Positions 33,120 to 42,072 of a stretch of 64,000 bases of DNA are shown here, piece after piece. The position numbers and the translations under genes were made by a program. Source of the stretch: Actimicrobium sp034313845 (GTDB taxonomy: Bacteria > Pseudomonadota > Gammaproteobacteria > Burkholderiales > Burkholderiaceae_D). How positions within the stretch are numbered: the first letter of the stretch is position 1; each line of letters opens with the position of its first letter. The stretch lies in assembly GCF_034313845.1 (NCBI RefSeq), contig NZ_JAVIWN010000004.1; one strand, 5' to 3'. Under the pieces are notes generated by a model. It was not told the origin of the DNA and made no database searches. It was given only the letters and a program-made list of their open reading frames with translations.

Positions 33120-34739
33120 TTACTTCGCCAGATCAACCTTGTCGAAATAATGATGCGCGGTCGCATCCATCTTGAAGCCGATCACTTCCTTGCGTACCGG
33201 CGTGAAGCGGACCGAATGGGCGATCTCGATGAGCGGCGCTTCTTCATGGACGATTTCCTGGGCGCGCTCATAAAATTTGGCGCGCTCGGCCTGCACCGAC
33301 GTTGCCTTGGCTTTTTGCAACTGGGCCTCGAAATCCTTGTTGCACCAGCGCGCCACGTTGCCGCCACCGGCAACCGCATCGCAACCGAGTAGCGGACCAA
33401 AGAAATTGTCCGGGTCGCCGTTGTCGCCCGACCAGCCAAACATCATTGCCTGCTGCTCGCCGGTCTTGCTGCGCTTGCGGTACTCGCCCCATTCATACGT
33501 CACCAGTTTGGCCTTGACGCCCACCTTGGCCCAATCGGCCTGAATCAGTTCGGCCATGCGCTTGCCATCCGGGTTGTACGGACGGCTGACCGGCAGATAC
33601 CACAGATCGACTTCGGCACCATTCGGATAACCGGCCTTGGCCAGCAAGGCCTTGGCCTTGGCAACGTCGTACGGATAATCGACGATCTTGTCGTTGTACG
33701 ACCAGAGCATCGGCGGGATCGGATTCTTGGCATTTTGCCCGGAACCCTGGAACACGGTTTTGAGGATCGATTGCTTGTCGACTGCCATCGTCAATGCCTG
33801 GCGAACGAGCTTGTTATCGAAGGGTTTTTTCTCGACATTGAAGGCGATGTAACCGATGTTCAGACCTTCCTTGGTCAGCATCGTCAAGGCAGGATCCGCT
33901 TTCATCAAGGCGATGTCGGCCGGTTTCGGGAAGGCCATCACATGACATTCGCCGGCTTTCAGCTTGGCGTAGCGCACCGATGCATCCGGCGTGATGGCAT
34001 AGATCAGATTATCGATTTTCGGACGGCCACCCCAGTACGCATCGAAGGCCTTGTAGCGGATCACCGCATCCTTCTGGTACGACACGAACTGGAACGCGCC
34101 GGTGCCGATCGGCTCGCGATCGACGATCTGCGGTGTGCCGGCGGCTTTCATCTTGTCGGCATATTCGGCCGACTGCACCGAATTGAAATCCATGGCCAGG
34201 TTGGCGAGGAACGGCGCTTCCGGATGCAGCAACTTGAAGCGGACCGTCATCGCATCGACCTTTTCGATCTTGTCGACGATCTTGTTCATGCCCATGTCTT
34301 CAAAATAGGCGTAGGTCGTGCCCGGCGTGTTCTTGTGGAACGGATGCTGCGGGTCGGCCATGCGGTTGTAGGTGAACACGATGTCATCGGCATTCATGTC
34401 GCGGGTCGGCTTGAACTTGGCGCTGCTGTGAAACTTGACACCCTTGCGCAGCGTGAAGGTATAGCTCAGGCCATCGGGTGCGATGGTCCATGATTCGGCC
34501 AGGCCAGGGACGATGTTGGTGGTGCCGGTATCAAATTCGACCAGCCGGTTAAACATCGGTACCGACGAGGCATCCATCGTGGTGCCGGTGCTGAAGAATT
34601 GCGGATTAAATCCTTCGGGGCTGCCTTCGGAGCAAAATACCAGCGTCTTGGCCGCGCTTGCGGTTGTGGCAAATCCTGCCGACGCGCAGAACATTGCAAT
34701 CAGGCTGGCCTTGAGGATCAATGTGCGTTGTTGCTTCAT
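33120..34739 (-). CDS. dppA: Periplasmic dipeptide-binding protein (DppA-like, ABC transporter SBP family 5)
   Basis: The ATG at 34739 follows a GGAGAAA site and gives 539 residues. A signal peptide ends at TASA-AKTLVF. CSEGSPEGFNPQFFSTGTTM, GLAESWTIAPDGLSYTFTLR, GVKFHSS and YNPDGKRMAELIQADWAKVG are typical of DppA. It binds dipeptides or delta-aminolevulinate for import by a Dpp-type permease, but no permease genes follow. The symbol is by family resemblance. Confidence 0.85.
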   Translation of the reverse strand: MKQQRTLILKASLIAMFCASAGFATTASAAKTLVFCSEGSPEGFNPQFFSTGTTMDASSVPMFNRLVEFDTGTTNIVPGLAESWTIAPDGLSYTFTLRKGVKFHSSAKFKPTRDMNADDIVFTYNRMADPQHPFHKNTPGTTYAYFEDMGMNKIVDKIEKVDAMTVRFKLLHPEAPFLANLAMDFNSVQSAEYADKMKAAGTPQIVDREPIGTGAFQFVSYQKDAVIRYKAFDAYWGGRPKIDNLIYAITPDASVRYAKLKAGECHVMAFPKPADIALMKADPALTMLTKEGLNIGYIAFNVEKKPFDNKLVRQALTMAVDKQSILKTVFQGSGQNAKNPIPPMLWSYNDKIVDYPYDVAKAKALLAKAGYPNGAEVDLWYLPVSRPYNPDGKRMAELIQADWAKVGVKAKLVTYEWGEYRKRSKTGEQQAMMFGWSGDNGDPDNFFGPLLGCDAVAGGGNVARWCNKDFEAQLQKAKATSVQAERAKFYERAQEIVHEEAPLIEIAHSVRFTPVRKEVIGFKMDATAHHYFDKVDLAK

Positions 34740-34837
34740 GCAGCTTTCTCCAGTTTTGTAGTGGGGGATCACGGACCGGGCGAACGATCAGCCAGCCCGG
34801 ACATGCGCCCTATTCTGCAGCATAAACCGAGGCACGG

Positions 34838-34849
34838 GGAACCGGTTCC
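34838..34849. promoter_or_regulatory. Palindrome GGAACCGGTTCC upstream of pepO
   Basis: A perfect 12-bp palindrome lies 90 bp before the pepO ATG, between it and the divergent dppA-like gene. It contains the GGAACC hexamer on both strands but lacks a matching -10 part at 15-16 bp on either side, so it is more likely an operator or chance than an hrp box. Confidence 0.25.
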
Positions 34850-34938
34850 ATCTACCCGGCTACTGACTAGCCAGCTATGGTAAATTCTTTCCCTTGCTTT
34901 GCCGACCACTGGCAAAGGAATCCAAAAGGAAAACCTCC

Positions 34939-36996
34939 ATGAATCGTTATCTGGTGAACGCGCTTTATCTCAGCATGGCCGCCTCTGCCTCGACAGCTAT
35001 CGCTGCCGATGTTCCTGCGACAATAACAACGACGCCAGCACAACAGGCCTCCGGCATCGACCTGCAATACATCGACAAGGGTGTGCGCGCCCAGGATGAT
35101 TTTTTCAAATACACCAGCGGCAAATGGCTTGCCACGACGGACATCCCCGCCGACAAATCGAGCTGGGGTTCGTTCGCCAAATTGCGTGATGACACGCTGC
35201 CGCAACTGCGCGCCATCATCGAAAACGCCGCCAAGGAGTCCGGTGGTACAGCGGAGACCCGCAAGATAGGCGACCTCTACACCAGCTACATGGATGAAGC
35301 AAAGCTGGAAGAACTCGGTCTGAAACCGCTGCAAGCGGAGCTCGCAAAGATCGCCGCGCTAAAAGACAAGAAAGAAATCCCAGCCCTGATCGCGCACCTG
35401 AGCGAACTTGGTGTGAACACGCCCTATGGCTTTGGCATTCATCAGGATGCCCGCGATTCGACCAAGTACGTGGTCGATCTGGCCCAAAGTGGTCTTGGCC
35501 TGCCAGATCGGGATTACTACCTGAAACCGGACGACGCCAAGCTTGTTGCGGCACGCGCGAAGTACCAGGAATACGTGCAGACGTTGCTGACGATGTCGGG
35601 CGACAAGGCCGCTGCTGCCAGTGCGCGCGATGTGCTGGCACTGGAAACCGCACTGGCCAAAGTCCAGTGGACCAATGTCGAAAACCGCGATCCGATCAAG
35701 ACCTACAACAAGCTCGACTTCACCGAACTCGCTGCGCTGGCACCGAAATATGACTGGAAGTCGTATCTGAGCGCCGCTGGCATTGATGGCAAGGTCAATT
35801 ACGTGATTGTCAGCCAGCCGAGCTATCTGAAAGGCTTCAACACGGTCTTTCAGAAGACCACGTTACCGGTCTGGAAAAAGTACTTTGAAACCCAGCTGAT
35901 CAGTCGCTACGCCGGCATGCTGTCGAAGCCGTATGTCGATACCAATTTTGCCTACAAGGGCACGGCGCTGCGCGGCATCCCCGAGAACGAACCGCGCTGG
36001 AAGCGTGGCGTGATGCTGGTCGAAGCGTCGCTTGGCGAAGCCGTCGGCAAGGTCTATGTGGCGCAGCACTTCCCGCCAGAGCGCAAGGCGCGCATGGAAA
36101 AGCTGGTGCAAAACCTGCTGACAGCGTATCGCCAGAGCATCGAGACCATCGACTGGATGAGTCCCGAAACCAAAAAGGAAGCGCAAATCAAGCTGGCCAA
36201 GTTCACACCGAAGATCGGTTATCCGAACAAGTGGAAAGATTATTCCGGCGTGCAGATCAGCAAGGATGATCTGGTTGGCAACGTCATGCGCGCGACCACT
36301 TTTGCGAATCAAGTCGAGTTGAACAAACTGGGCAAGCCGATTGATCGCGACGAGTGGGGCATGACGCCGCAGACCGTGAACGCGTACTACAACCCGGAGC
36401 TCAATGAAATCGTGTTCCCGGCGGCGATCCTGCAACCACCGTTCTTTGATGCCGATGCTGACGACGCGGTCAATTACGGCGGTATCGGTGGCGTGATCGG
36501 TCATGAAATCAGCCATGGTTTCGATGACCAGGGCGCCCAGTACGATGGCGATGGCAATCTGCGTGACTGGTGGACCAAGCAGGATCATGAGAAATTTTCT
36601 GCCAAGACCAAGATGCTGGTCGCCCAGTACGATGCGTTCTCGCCGCTGCCCGGTTATCACGTCAACGGTGCCTTGACCCTCGGTGAAAACATCGCCGACA
36701 ACTCCGGGTTGGCCATTACGTACAAAGCCTACAAGCTGTCGTTAGGTGGCAAGGAAGCACCAGTCATCGACGGCCTGACCGGCGACCAGCGCTTGTACAT
36801 GGGCTGGTCACAAGTCTGGCGCGCCAAGTCGCGTGACGCGCAAACCATCGTGCAGATCAAGACCGACCCGCACTCGCCGGCGCAATATCGCGCCAATGGC
36901 TCGCTATCGAACCAGCCAGGTTTTTACACTGCGTTCGGTGTCAAGGAAGGCGACAAGATGTATTTGCCTGCCGCGCAGCGCGTCATTATCTGGTGA
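34939..36996 (+). CDS. pepO: M13-family zinc metallopeptidase (neprilysin-like)
   Basis: The ATG at 34939 follows AAAAGGA and gives 685 residues. A signal peptide ends near AIAA-DVPA, so it is periplasmic. The M13 zinc site HEISHGFDDQGAQYD (HExxH) and GENIADNSGL (third ligand Glu) are intact, as are NAYYNPELNEIVFPAAIL and the C-terminal SNQPGFYTAFGV. It degrades oligopeptides. Its divergent neighbour is a peptide-binding protein, a plausible functional link. Confidence 0.95.
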   Translation: MNRYLVNALYLSMAASASTAIAADVPATITTTPAQQASGIDLQYIDKGVRAQDDFFKYTSGKWLATTDIPADKSSWGSFAKLRDDTLPQLRAIIENAAKESGGTAETRKIGDLYTSYMDEAKLEELGLKPLQAELAKIAALKDKKEIPALIAHLSELGVNTPYGFGIHQDARDSTKYVVDLAQSGLGLPDRDYYLKPDDAKLVAARAKYQEYVQTLLTMSGDKAAAASARDVLALETALAKVQWTNVENRDPIKTYNKLDFTELAALAPKYDWKSYLSAAGIDGKVNYVIVSQPSYLKGFNTVFQKTTLPVWKKYFETQLISRYAGMLSKPYVDTNFAYKGTALRGIPENEPRWKRGVMLVEASLGEAVGKVYVAQHFPPERKARMEKLVQNLLTAYRQSIETIDWMSPETKKEAQIKLAKFTPKIGYPNKWKDYSGVQISKDDLVGNVMRATTFANQVELNKLGKPIDRDEWGMTPQTVNAYYNPELNEIVFPAAILQPPFFDADADDAVNYGGIGGVIGHEISHGFDDQGAQYDGDGNLRDWWTKQDHEKFSAKTKMLVAQYDAFSPLPGYHVNGALTLGENIADNSGLAITYKAYKLSLGGKEAPVIDGLTGDQRLYMGWSQVWRAKSRDAQTIVQIKTDPHSPAQYRANGSLSNQPGFYTAFGVKEGDKMYLPAAQRVIIW

Positions 36997-37096
36997 TGTG
37001 ATTGCTATGCAGTGATGCTGTGCAGTGATGCTATAAAACCGCCTTGCCACGCCATGGCCAGGCGGATTCAGCGGCCTCTCTGGCGACCTGAAAACA

Positions 37097-37513
37097 CTAG
37101 TCTCGTCGAGCCACTGGCGTCAGAAAATACGTGCTCTGCCATTCTTTGACTTTGCCGATAAACGTCAGCATCGTACTGCGCAGCTTCGCGGGCGAGACGT
37201 CGTACAGTGGCATCTTCAGCAGGTACACCACCCTTCCCGATGCCGGCGAAACGCAAAACCCCGGGCCATCACCGCAATAGCCCGCATGATTTTCCTTCAG
37301 CAATGCCCGATAAATCGCGGTCTCGTTTTTTAGCGGCGCAGTGCCGAACACGATACGTAAATGCAGTGCGTCGACGGCAATGTCTTCTTCGTACAGGAGC
37401 GAGAACTCGACGCCATGCAGTTCCATCGACTCGCCCTCCAGCAGACGGTCCGGCCAGTGGTCATCTTCGACCTCGCAAAAGGCCCGGACCAGGGTTTCAA
37501 AACGGTGTCTCAT
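37097..37513 (-). CDS. CesT-family type III secretion chaperone-like protein 1
   Basis: The ATG at 37513 follows GGAG and gives 138 residues, acidic in the first half. The arrangement of helix (FETLVRAFCEVEDDHWPDRL), strands (MELHGVEFSLLYEED, LHLRIVFGTAP), helix (AIYRALLKENHAG), strands (GFCVSPASGRVVYLLKMPLY) and a final helix (KLRSTMLTFIGKVKEWQ) is that of class I Tir/CesT chaperones, which bind effector N-termini in the cytoplasm. It is divergent from a second such gene. Recognition is by pattern, not by search. No effector gene is next to it. Confidence 0.65.
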   Translation of the reverse strand: MRHRFETLVRAFCEVEDDHWPDRLLEGESMELHGVEFSLLYEEDIAVDALHLRIVFGTAPLKNETAIYRALLKENHAGYCGDGPGFCVSPASGRVVYLLKMPLYDVSPAKLRSTMLTFIGKVKEWQSTYFLTPVARRD

Positions 37514-37542
37514 CGGATCTCCATTACGCAATGATGCCGAGA

Positions 37543-37570
37543 TAAGTAACCGGAAAGACAGCCCGGTTCC
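37543..37570 (-). promoter_or_regulatory. hrp-box-like motif for chaperone 1
   Basis: On the minus strand GGAACC (37565-37570), 15 bp, then TTACTTA (37543-37549). Compared with CCACNNA three of five fixed -10 positions agree. It lies 30 bp upstream of the ATG. Confidence 0.35.
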
Positions 37571-37596
37571 TGCGCCTGCATTGGCACCGGGAGAAT

Positions 37597-37624
37597 GGAA
37601 CCAAGCGAACACAGCGCACACCTA
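37597..37624 (+). promoter_or_regulatory. hrp-box-like motif for chaperone 2
   Basis: GGAACC (37597-37602), 15 bp, then ACACCTA (37618-37624): four of the five fixed positions of CCACNNA agree and the GGAACC is perfect. It is 52 bp upstream of the ATG of the second chaperone-like gene and back-to-back with the motif of the first. Confidence 0.5.
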
Positions 37625-37675
37625 CTGCCGTACCCGCAGCAAAATCCACTCTGCAACCCGGCACGCAAGGACACC

Positions 37676-38128
37676 ATGCATTCCGAATTCAAACAGCTCG
37701 TCGAGGGGCTGTGCACCCTGACCGGATATACGGCCCCCCAACGCATCATCGATGGCGGTGGCATGACGATCGAGGACGTTACCTTTACGCTGATGCACAA
37801 GCCCACTGTCGATCCCGGGGCACTGTTTCTGCATGCGGATTTCGGCCCGTGCGACCTCGAAGAACAGGCTGCTCTGTATCCGCTGATACTGCAGGAAAAC
37901 ATGATGCTGCTCAGCACCCGAGATTGCACGTTCAGCGTGTCGCCGACCACGGAGTGCGTCGTCCTGATCGAGAAAATTTCGTTGGCGGATCACACGCCCG
38001 ACACCTTGCTGGTCCTGCTGCGCTCCTTGACGCGCCGGATTAACTACTTCAACAAGCACCACCGCGCTGACCACATCGGTTCCCGACGACGGTTTCTGCG
38101 CAACGCAGAGCTACGTGCACCGCGGTAG
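37676..38128 (+). CDS. CesT-family type III secretion chaperone-like protein 2
   Basis: The ATG at 37676 follows AAGGA and gives 150 residues. The pattern resembles chaperone 1: helix (FKQLVEGLCTLTGY), strands (MTIEDVTFTLMHKP, ALFLHADFGPC), helix (AALYPLILQENMMLL), strands (CTFSVSPTTECVVLIEKISL) and a final helix. The C-terminal 25 residues are basic (HHRADHIGSRRRFLRNAELR), unusual for these acidic chaperones. It probably serves an effector encoded elsewhere. Confidence 0.62.
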   Translation: MHSEFKQLVEGLCTLTGYTAPQRIIDGGGMTIEDVTFTLMHKPTVDPGALFLHADFGPCDLEEQAALYPLILQENMMLLSTRDCTFSVSPTTECVVLIEKISLADHTPDTLLVLLRSLTRRINYFNKHHRADHIGSRRRFLRNAELRAPR

Positions 38129-38253
38129 AAAATAGTTTATGCACTTTTTTTTGATTGTCCGTGTGGTCCTGGCTTCATCTTTTTGTTGGCCACCTTGTTG
38201 TTTGTACCGCAGCGCTATTTGACGGACTGTATCCGATCGATTACACTTTGACT

Positions 38254-38553
38254 ATGACGTACACCGTAAAGCGACTAGAAGCATTCTCTGTCTGGCTCAA
38301 TGGGCTGAAAGACGACATGACACGTCAGCGCTTGATTAAGCGCTTGCGGAAAGTGCAGTTAGGGAACTTGGGGGATACGGAGACTGCAGGAAACGGCGTG
38401 TATGAACTGCGCGAACACTTCGGTCCAGGCTGGCGCATGTACTACGTCCAGCGGGGAAGCACAATCGTCGTGATGCTCGGTGGGGGCAGTAAGGCGACGC
38501 AACAAGCGGACATCAGCAAGGCAATTGCACTATCCAACACTTTGGAAGACTGA
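38254..38553 (+). CDS. HigB/RelE-superfamily toxin (addiction module killer type)
   Basis: The ATG at 38254 (MTYTVKRLEAFSVWLNGL) gives 99 residues, the usual size of the PF05973-type killer proteins. MTRQRLIKRLRKVQLGNLGD, VYELREHFGPGWRMYYVQRG and a C-terminal GGSKATQQADISKA are the family landmarks. It should cleave mRNA on the ribosome. The toxin gene comes first, followed after one base by the antitoxin, the HigBA order. Confidence 0.9.
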   Translation: MTYTVKRLEAFSVWLNGLKDDMTRQRLIKRLRKVQLGNLGDTETAGNGVYELREHFGPGWRMYYVQRGSTIVVMLGGGSKATQQADISKAIALSNTLED

Positions 38554-38554
38554 C

Positions 38555-38860
38555 ATGAGCAAAAAAATTAAGATTTCTGATATCCCCGATTTCGATGCTG
38601 CTGAATATCTGCAAAGCGATGAGGATATTGCAGCGTACCTAACAACCGTACTCGAAGAAAACGATTCTTCATTGCTAGCTGCGGCGCTTGGAGATATTGC
38701 ACGGTCACGTGGAATGACTCAAGTGGCGAAGGATTCTGGCATCACGCGAGAAGCGCTGTACAAAGCGTTACGCCCTGGTAGCGAACCGCGATTCGATACG
38801 ATTAGACGGGTATGTGCGGCATTCGGCGTGCGCCTGATTGCGCAGGCAATACATACTTGA
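38555..38860 (+). CDS. HigA-like antitoxin (addiction module antidote protein)
   Basis: The 101-residue protein starts right after the toxin stop. DAAEYLQSDEDIAAYLTTVL is the family N-terminus and ALGDIARSRGMTQVAKDSGI with TREALYKALRPGSEPRFDTI is an Xre-type HTH. It neutralises the toxin and represses the pair. Confidence 0.9.
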   Translation: MSKKIKISDIPDFDAAEYLQSDEDIAAYLTTVLEENDSSLLAAALGDIARSRGMTQVAKDSGITREALYKALRPGSEPRFDTIRRVCAAFGVRLIAQAIHT

Positions 38861-39092
38861 AAAGAAGCACAAAATCATTTAAACACCGGAGGACAATAGC
38901 CTTTTTCAGGCAGATACGCATCGAATAAGCGACGTGTCCGAGCCGCACGAAATGCTTGTACAGAAATTGCCTTGATATCTTTAGCTCATGCGCCTTCTGC
39001 TTCACTCTCTCCACTTCAGGAAATATTTCGCTCTCATCATATTGCCGGAATGACTTGTAGGATTTAACAACGGCGCATTCGGAATCCGCCAC
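38802..39092 (-). CDS. Possible small hypothetical protein or gene fragment
   Basis: A 96-residue frame starts at a GTG overlapping the last base of the PcaB-PcaD stop and runs convergent into the end of the HigA-like gene by 59 bp. The stretch FPEVERVKQKAHELKISRQF looks like real coding sequence but matches no family I know; the last 25 residues lie in antisense to the antitoxin gene. It may be the remnant of a longer gene cut by arrival of the toxin-antitoxin pair. Low confidence. Confidence 0.25.
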   Translation of the reverse strand: MADSECAVVKSYKSFRQYDESEIFPEVERVKQKAHELKISRQFLYKHFVRLGHVAYSMRICLKKAIVLRCLNDFVLLFKYVLPAQSGARRMPHIPV

Positions 39093-41182
39093 TAAGAGAT
39101 CGATGCATCGGCCAGCAAAAAATCGATCACCTCGGCGTTAAAGCGCTGCGCGACTTCCCGATTTGGCAAATGTCCGGCATTGAGTTCGACGTAGCACGCA
39201 CCATTGATCTGCGCTGCCAGTCGGCGCGTCTGTGCTGGCGGTGTCATGCGGTCGCGCTTGCCGCCAATGACAAGGGTTGGCACGTTGATGCAGGACAGGC
39301 TGTCGCGCAAGTCCATGTCGCGTATCGCGGTGCAAGCGGCAATCAATCCGGTGGGTGACGTCTGCAGCAACATCTCCCGCACCACACCAACCTGATGGGC
39401 AGCATGACGTTCGAAGTCGCGGGTGAACCAGCGGTCGATCAGGAGCGGGATGATCGCCTTCACACCCATCTGGCGAACTTGCTCGATCCAGCCGTCCCAG
39501 ACCGAGGGCGGCCCCAGCAATGGGGCTGCATTGGACACCACCAGTCGCTCGATGCGCGCCGGATGGTGGATTGCCAGCCAGAGCGCGGTCATGCCACCGA
39601 GTGAACTGCCGCAACAATGGGCACGCGCGATGCCGAGATGGTCCATCAGGTCAATGACGTCTTCGCTCAAGTCGGCCAGGGACGCCGCGCCATTTCGCAT
39701 TACCGACTTGCCATGACCACGCGTGTCGTAACGCAGTATGCGGAAATGCTCCTGCAACACTGGCATCTGCGGTTCCCAAATATCGAGTGACGTCCCCAGC
39801 GCGTTCAACAGGATCAACCAGGGTGCATCGACGGGTCCGTCAATGCGGTAATGCAGCGGTATCTGGCCAGCAGTAAATAGCATGGGAGTTTGCGCGGGAG
39901 CGGCAGGCAGGCCGGAAAACTCCTGCCAGGTGTGCAAGACGCGATCGACAAAGCTCGCCGACTGGCCGCTGTAACTGGCTGGTTCAAGCAAGCGATCAAG
40001 CTCGCGTGCACTGAAATGCAGACTGACCACACCGTATTGATCGAGCACATCACGCAGTGCCTGATCGCTATGTGCCGCTTGCTCGCTGGCCTGGGCAACC
40101 AGCGCATCGGCAGACTGCCGACCGATCTTGCGAGCAAGCGCCAGCGTCAGTGGCTCGGCCAGAATGCGTCCGCGTGTCAACGCTAGATTAGCCTGCATAC
40201 GCCCGGCGTCGACCTTCATGCTGCTGGCTTGCACCTGTAATTGTTCCAGCGCAGCGGCACAGAGCACTACGATCTGCGGCAATATCTGCGCAGCAGCATC
40301 GCCATCCTGATCGATCTGACCCTCGTGATCAGGCAACATCACGGCTAGCATCGCAGCGACCAGCGCCGGAACCTGCTGCGTTGCGGCCAGCGTGGACGAC
40401 CAGCCAATCGAGGGCATGACCGGAAAAGCCAGCTCAGCCACTTCAGTCTGGTTGAGCAGAATCATGTCATGGGCGATCTTGCCGAGAGAGGCTGCCAGCA
40501 AACCCAGCGTTGTGGCCACCTCGGCAAAACGATCGCGCTGACCGTGCCACGGCATGTCAGGCAGACTCAGTTTTAGCGTCGCCGCCAGTGCGCTGGCCAC
40601 CGGCAGTGCCGCATCACCAAGACTGGCCAGCGTGCCCGTGGTGCCTCCGAACTGCAGCATCAGCAAGCGCGAGCGCAACGTCTGCAGACGCTGTTGATGG
40701 CGGAGCAAGGCATCGAGCCACCCGGCAGTTTTGAGGCCGAAAGTAATCGGCAAACCATGCTGCAATCCGACCCGCCCGACTTGTGCCGTATGCCGGTGAC
40801 GATCGGCAAACTCTGCGAGTACGGCAACAAATCGGGCGAGGTCTGCCTCGATACCATCGAGCGCCACGCGCAATTGCAGCACTAACGCGGTATCTGCGAG
40901 ATCCTGCAAGGACATGCCCCAATGGACGTAATTGGCAGCCTCGGCATCGCGCTCGGCCACTGCAACGGTCAGTTGTCGCACCACATCCTGGGGCAGATCC
41001 GTCGAGATCAGATCACGTCGGCAGCAGTCAGCGATCTGGGTTGCGCAGGCCGCGCTAATGACGCCATGCTGCGCCAGCGCACCGGCCAGGGCGGCTTCGA
41101 TATCGAGCAAGGTCCGGATCCGGTTGTGTTCGGCGAACGCCGATTGCGACGGGCTGGTCAATTCAGCATCGGCAGGGTTCAT
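39092..41182 (-). CDS. Fused 3-carboxy-muconate cycloisomerase-like and 3-oxoadipate enol-lactonase
   Basis: The 696-residue protein joins a PcaB-like fumarase/aspartase fold domain (about 1-435) to a PcaD-like alpha/beta hydrolase (about 440-696). The hydrolase looks intact: GHGKSVMRNG, nucleophile elbow CGSSLGGM, catalytic Asp region GGKRDRMTP and His in LNAGHLPNRE. In the cycloisomerase half the region LQFGGTTGTLASLGDAALPV aligns well with PcaB, but the GSSxMPxKxNP signature loop is missing: SIGWSS is followed directly by TLAATQQVPALVAA, about ten residues short, and HWGMSLQD replaces HWGATSQD. The second step of protocatechuate breakdown is therefore probably lost while the third may work. 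No other pca gene is near. Confidence 0.82.
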   Translation of the reverse strand: MNPADAELTSPSQSAFAEHNRIRTLLDIEAALAGALAQHGVISAACATQIADCCRRDLISTDLPQDVVRQLTVAVAERDAEAANYVHWGMSLQDLADTALVLQLRVALDGIEADLARFVAVLAEFADRHRHTAQVGRVGLQHGLPITFGLKTAGWLDALLRHQQRLQTLRSRLLMLQFGGTTGTLASLGDAALPVASALAATLKLSLPDMPWHGQRDRFAEVATTLGLLAASLGKIAHDMILLNQTEVAELAFPVMPSIGWSSTLAATQQVPALVAAMLAVMLPDHEGQIDQDGDAAAQILPQIVVLCAAALEQLQVQASSMKVDAGRMQANLALTRGRILAEPLTLALARKIGRQSADALVAQASEQAAHSDQALRDVLDQYGVVSLHFSARELDRLLEPASYSGQSASFVDRVLHTWQEFSGLPAAPAQTPMLFTAGQIPLHYRIDGPVDAPWLILLNALGTSLDIWEPQMPVLQEHFRILRYDTRGHGKSVMRNGAASLADLSEDVIDLMDHLGIARAHCCGSSLGGMTALWLAIHHPARIERLVVSNAAPLLGPPSVWDGWIEQVRQMGVKAIIPLLIDRWFTRDFERHAAHQVGVVREMLLQTSPTGLIAACTAIRDMDLRDSLSCINVPTLVIGGKRDRMTPPAQTRRLAAQINGACYVELNAGHLPNREVAQRFNAEVIDFLLADASIS

Positions 41183-41275
41183 GATGACGAACAGTCAGTG
41201 GTTGAAAAAAAAGGTTGTGGCTGACGTGCTAGCATCCTTGCTGTTTCTCCACGCTTATCTCACACCGGACTCATC

Positions 41276-42061
41276 ATGACTTCCCCTGCCACGAACCAAT
41301 TATTTGCCACTCTCGACGAACCGGCACAAGTGCTCGTCATCGGGGCCTCGGGCGGAATCGGCCTGGCGCTCACGGCGCAGTTGCTGGCACACCCCCGGGT
41401 TGGACACGTGACCGCAGCAGCGCGCCATGCTGCAGATTCGGCCGAACTTGCCGAATTAAAAACGCGTTACCCAACCCGACTTGCTCTTGTTTGTGCCGAC
41501 ATCACCGACAGCACCAGTCTTCAGTCTTTGGCGGCAGGCCTGCCTGTTCCAACCCTGCATCTGGTTATCAATGCGACGGGCTTGTTGCATGGGGCGGCAC
41601 TGTCACCGGAGAAATCCCTGTCCGCTGTGACCGCCGACAACCTTCAGCGCGTCTTTGCCGTCAACGCCTTCGGCCCCATTCTGCTGGCACAGGCAATGCT
41701 GCCCTTGATGCGGCACAACACATCGTCAGTCTTCGCGTCGTTATCGGCGCGGGTTGGTTCGATCGGGGATAACAAACTCGGTGGCTGGTATGCCTACCGG
41801 GCCGCGAAGGCCGCGCAGAATCAGTTGCTGAAAACTGCGGCAATTGAATGTCGTCGCACCCATCCGCAACTCAGCATCCAGTTGCTGCATCCGGGCACGG
41901 TTGATAGCGCGCTGTCGCGACCATTTCAACGTGGTGTGACAGAGGGAAAATTATTCGATCCGGCGCGTGCTGCAGCGCAGCTGCTGGCCGTGATCGCGAC
42001 GGCAACGCCCGGCAATAGCGGGCGTTTTGTCGCATGGGATGGCACCGAAGTGCCCTGGTAA
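41276..42061 (+). CDS. Classical-like SDR oxidoreductase (CsgA-type)
   Basis: The 261-residue protein has VLVIGASGGIGLALTAQLLA (cofactor glycine motif), LHLVINATGLLHG (a variant of NNAG), SARVGSIGDNKLGGW, then YAYRAAKAAQN with catalytic Tyr and Lys (YxxxK). HPGTVDSALSRPFQ is the C-terminal substrate loop. The substrate is unknown. It is divergent from the PcaB-PcaD gene and ends 11 bp before the convergent tupA. Confidence 0.88.
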   Translation: MTSPATNQLFATLDEPAQVLVIGASGGIGLALTAQLLAHPRVGHVTAAARHAADSAELAELKTRYPTRLALVCADITDSTSLQSLAAGLPVPTLHLVINATGLLHGAALSPEKSLSAVTADNLQRVFAVNAFGPILLAQAMLPLMRHNTSSVFASLSARVGSIGDNKLGGWYAYRAAKAAQNQLLKTAAIECRRTHPQLSIQLLHPGTVDSALSRPFQRGVTEGKLFDPARAAAQLLAVIATATPGNSGRFVAWDGTEVPW

Positions 42062-42072
42062 TGCCGTCCTGA

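Noticed and set aside
28481..38128. A complete type III secretion locus
   Set aside because: No sct/hrc ATPase, needle, ring or export gates are present; only effector-like and chaperone-like genes.
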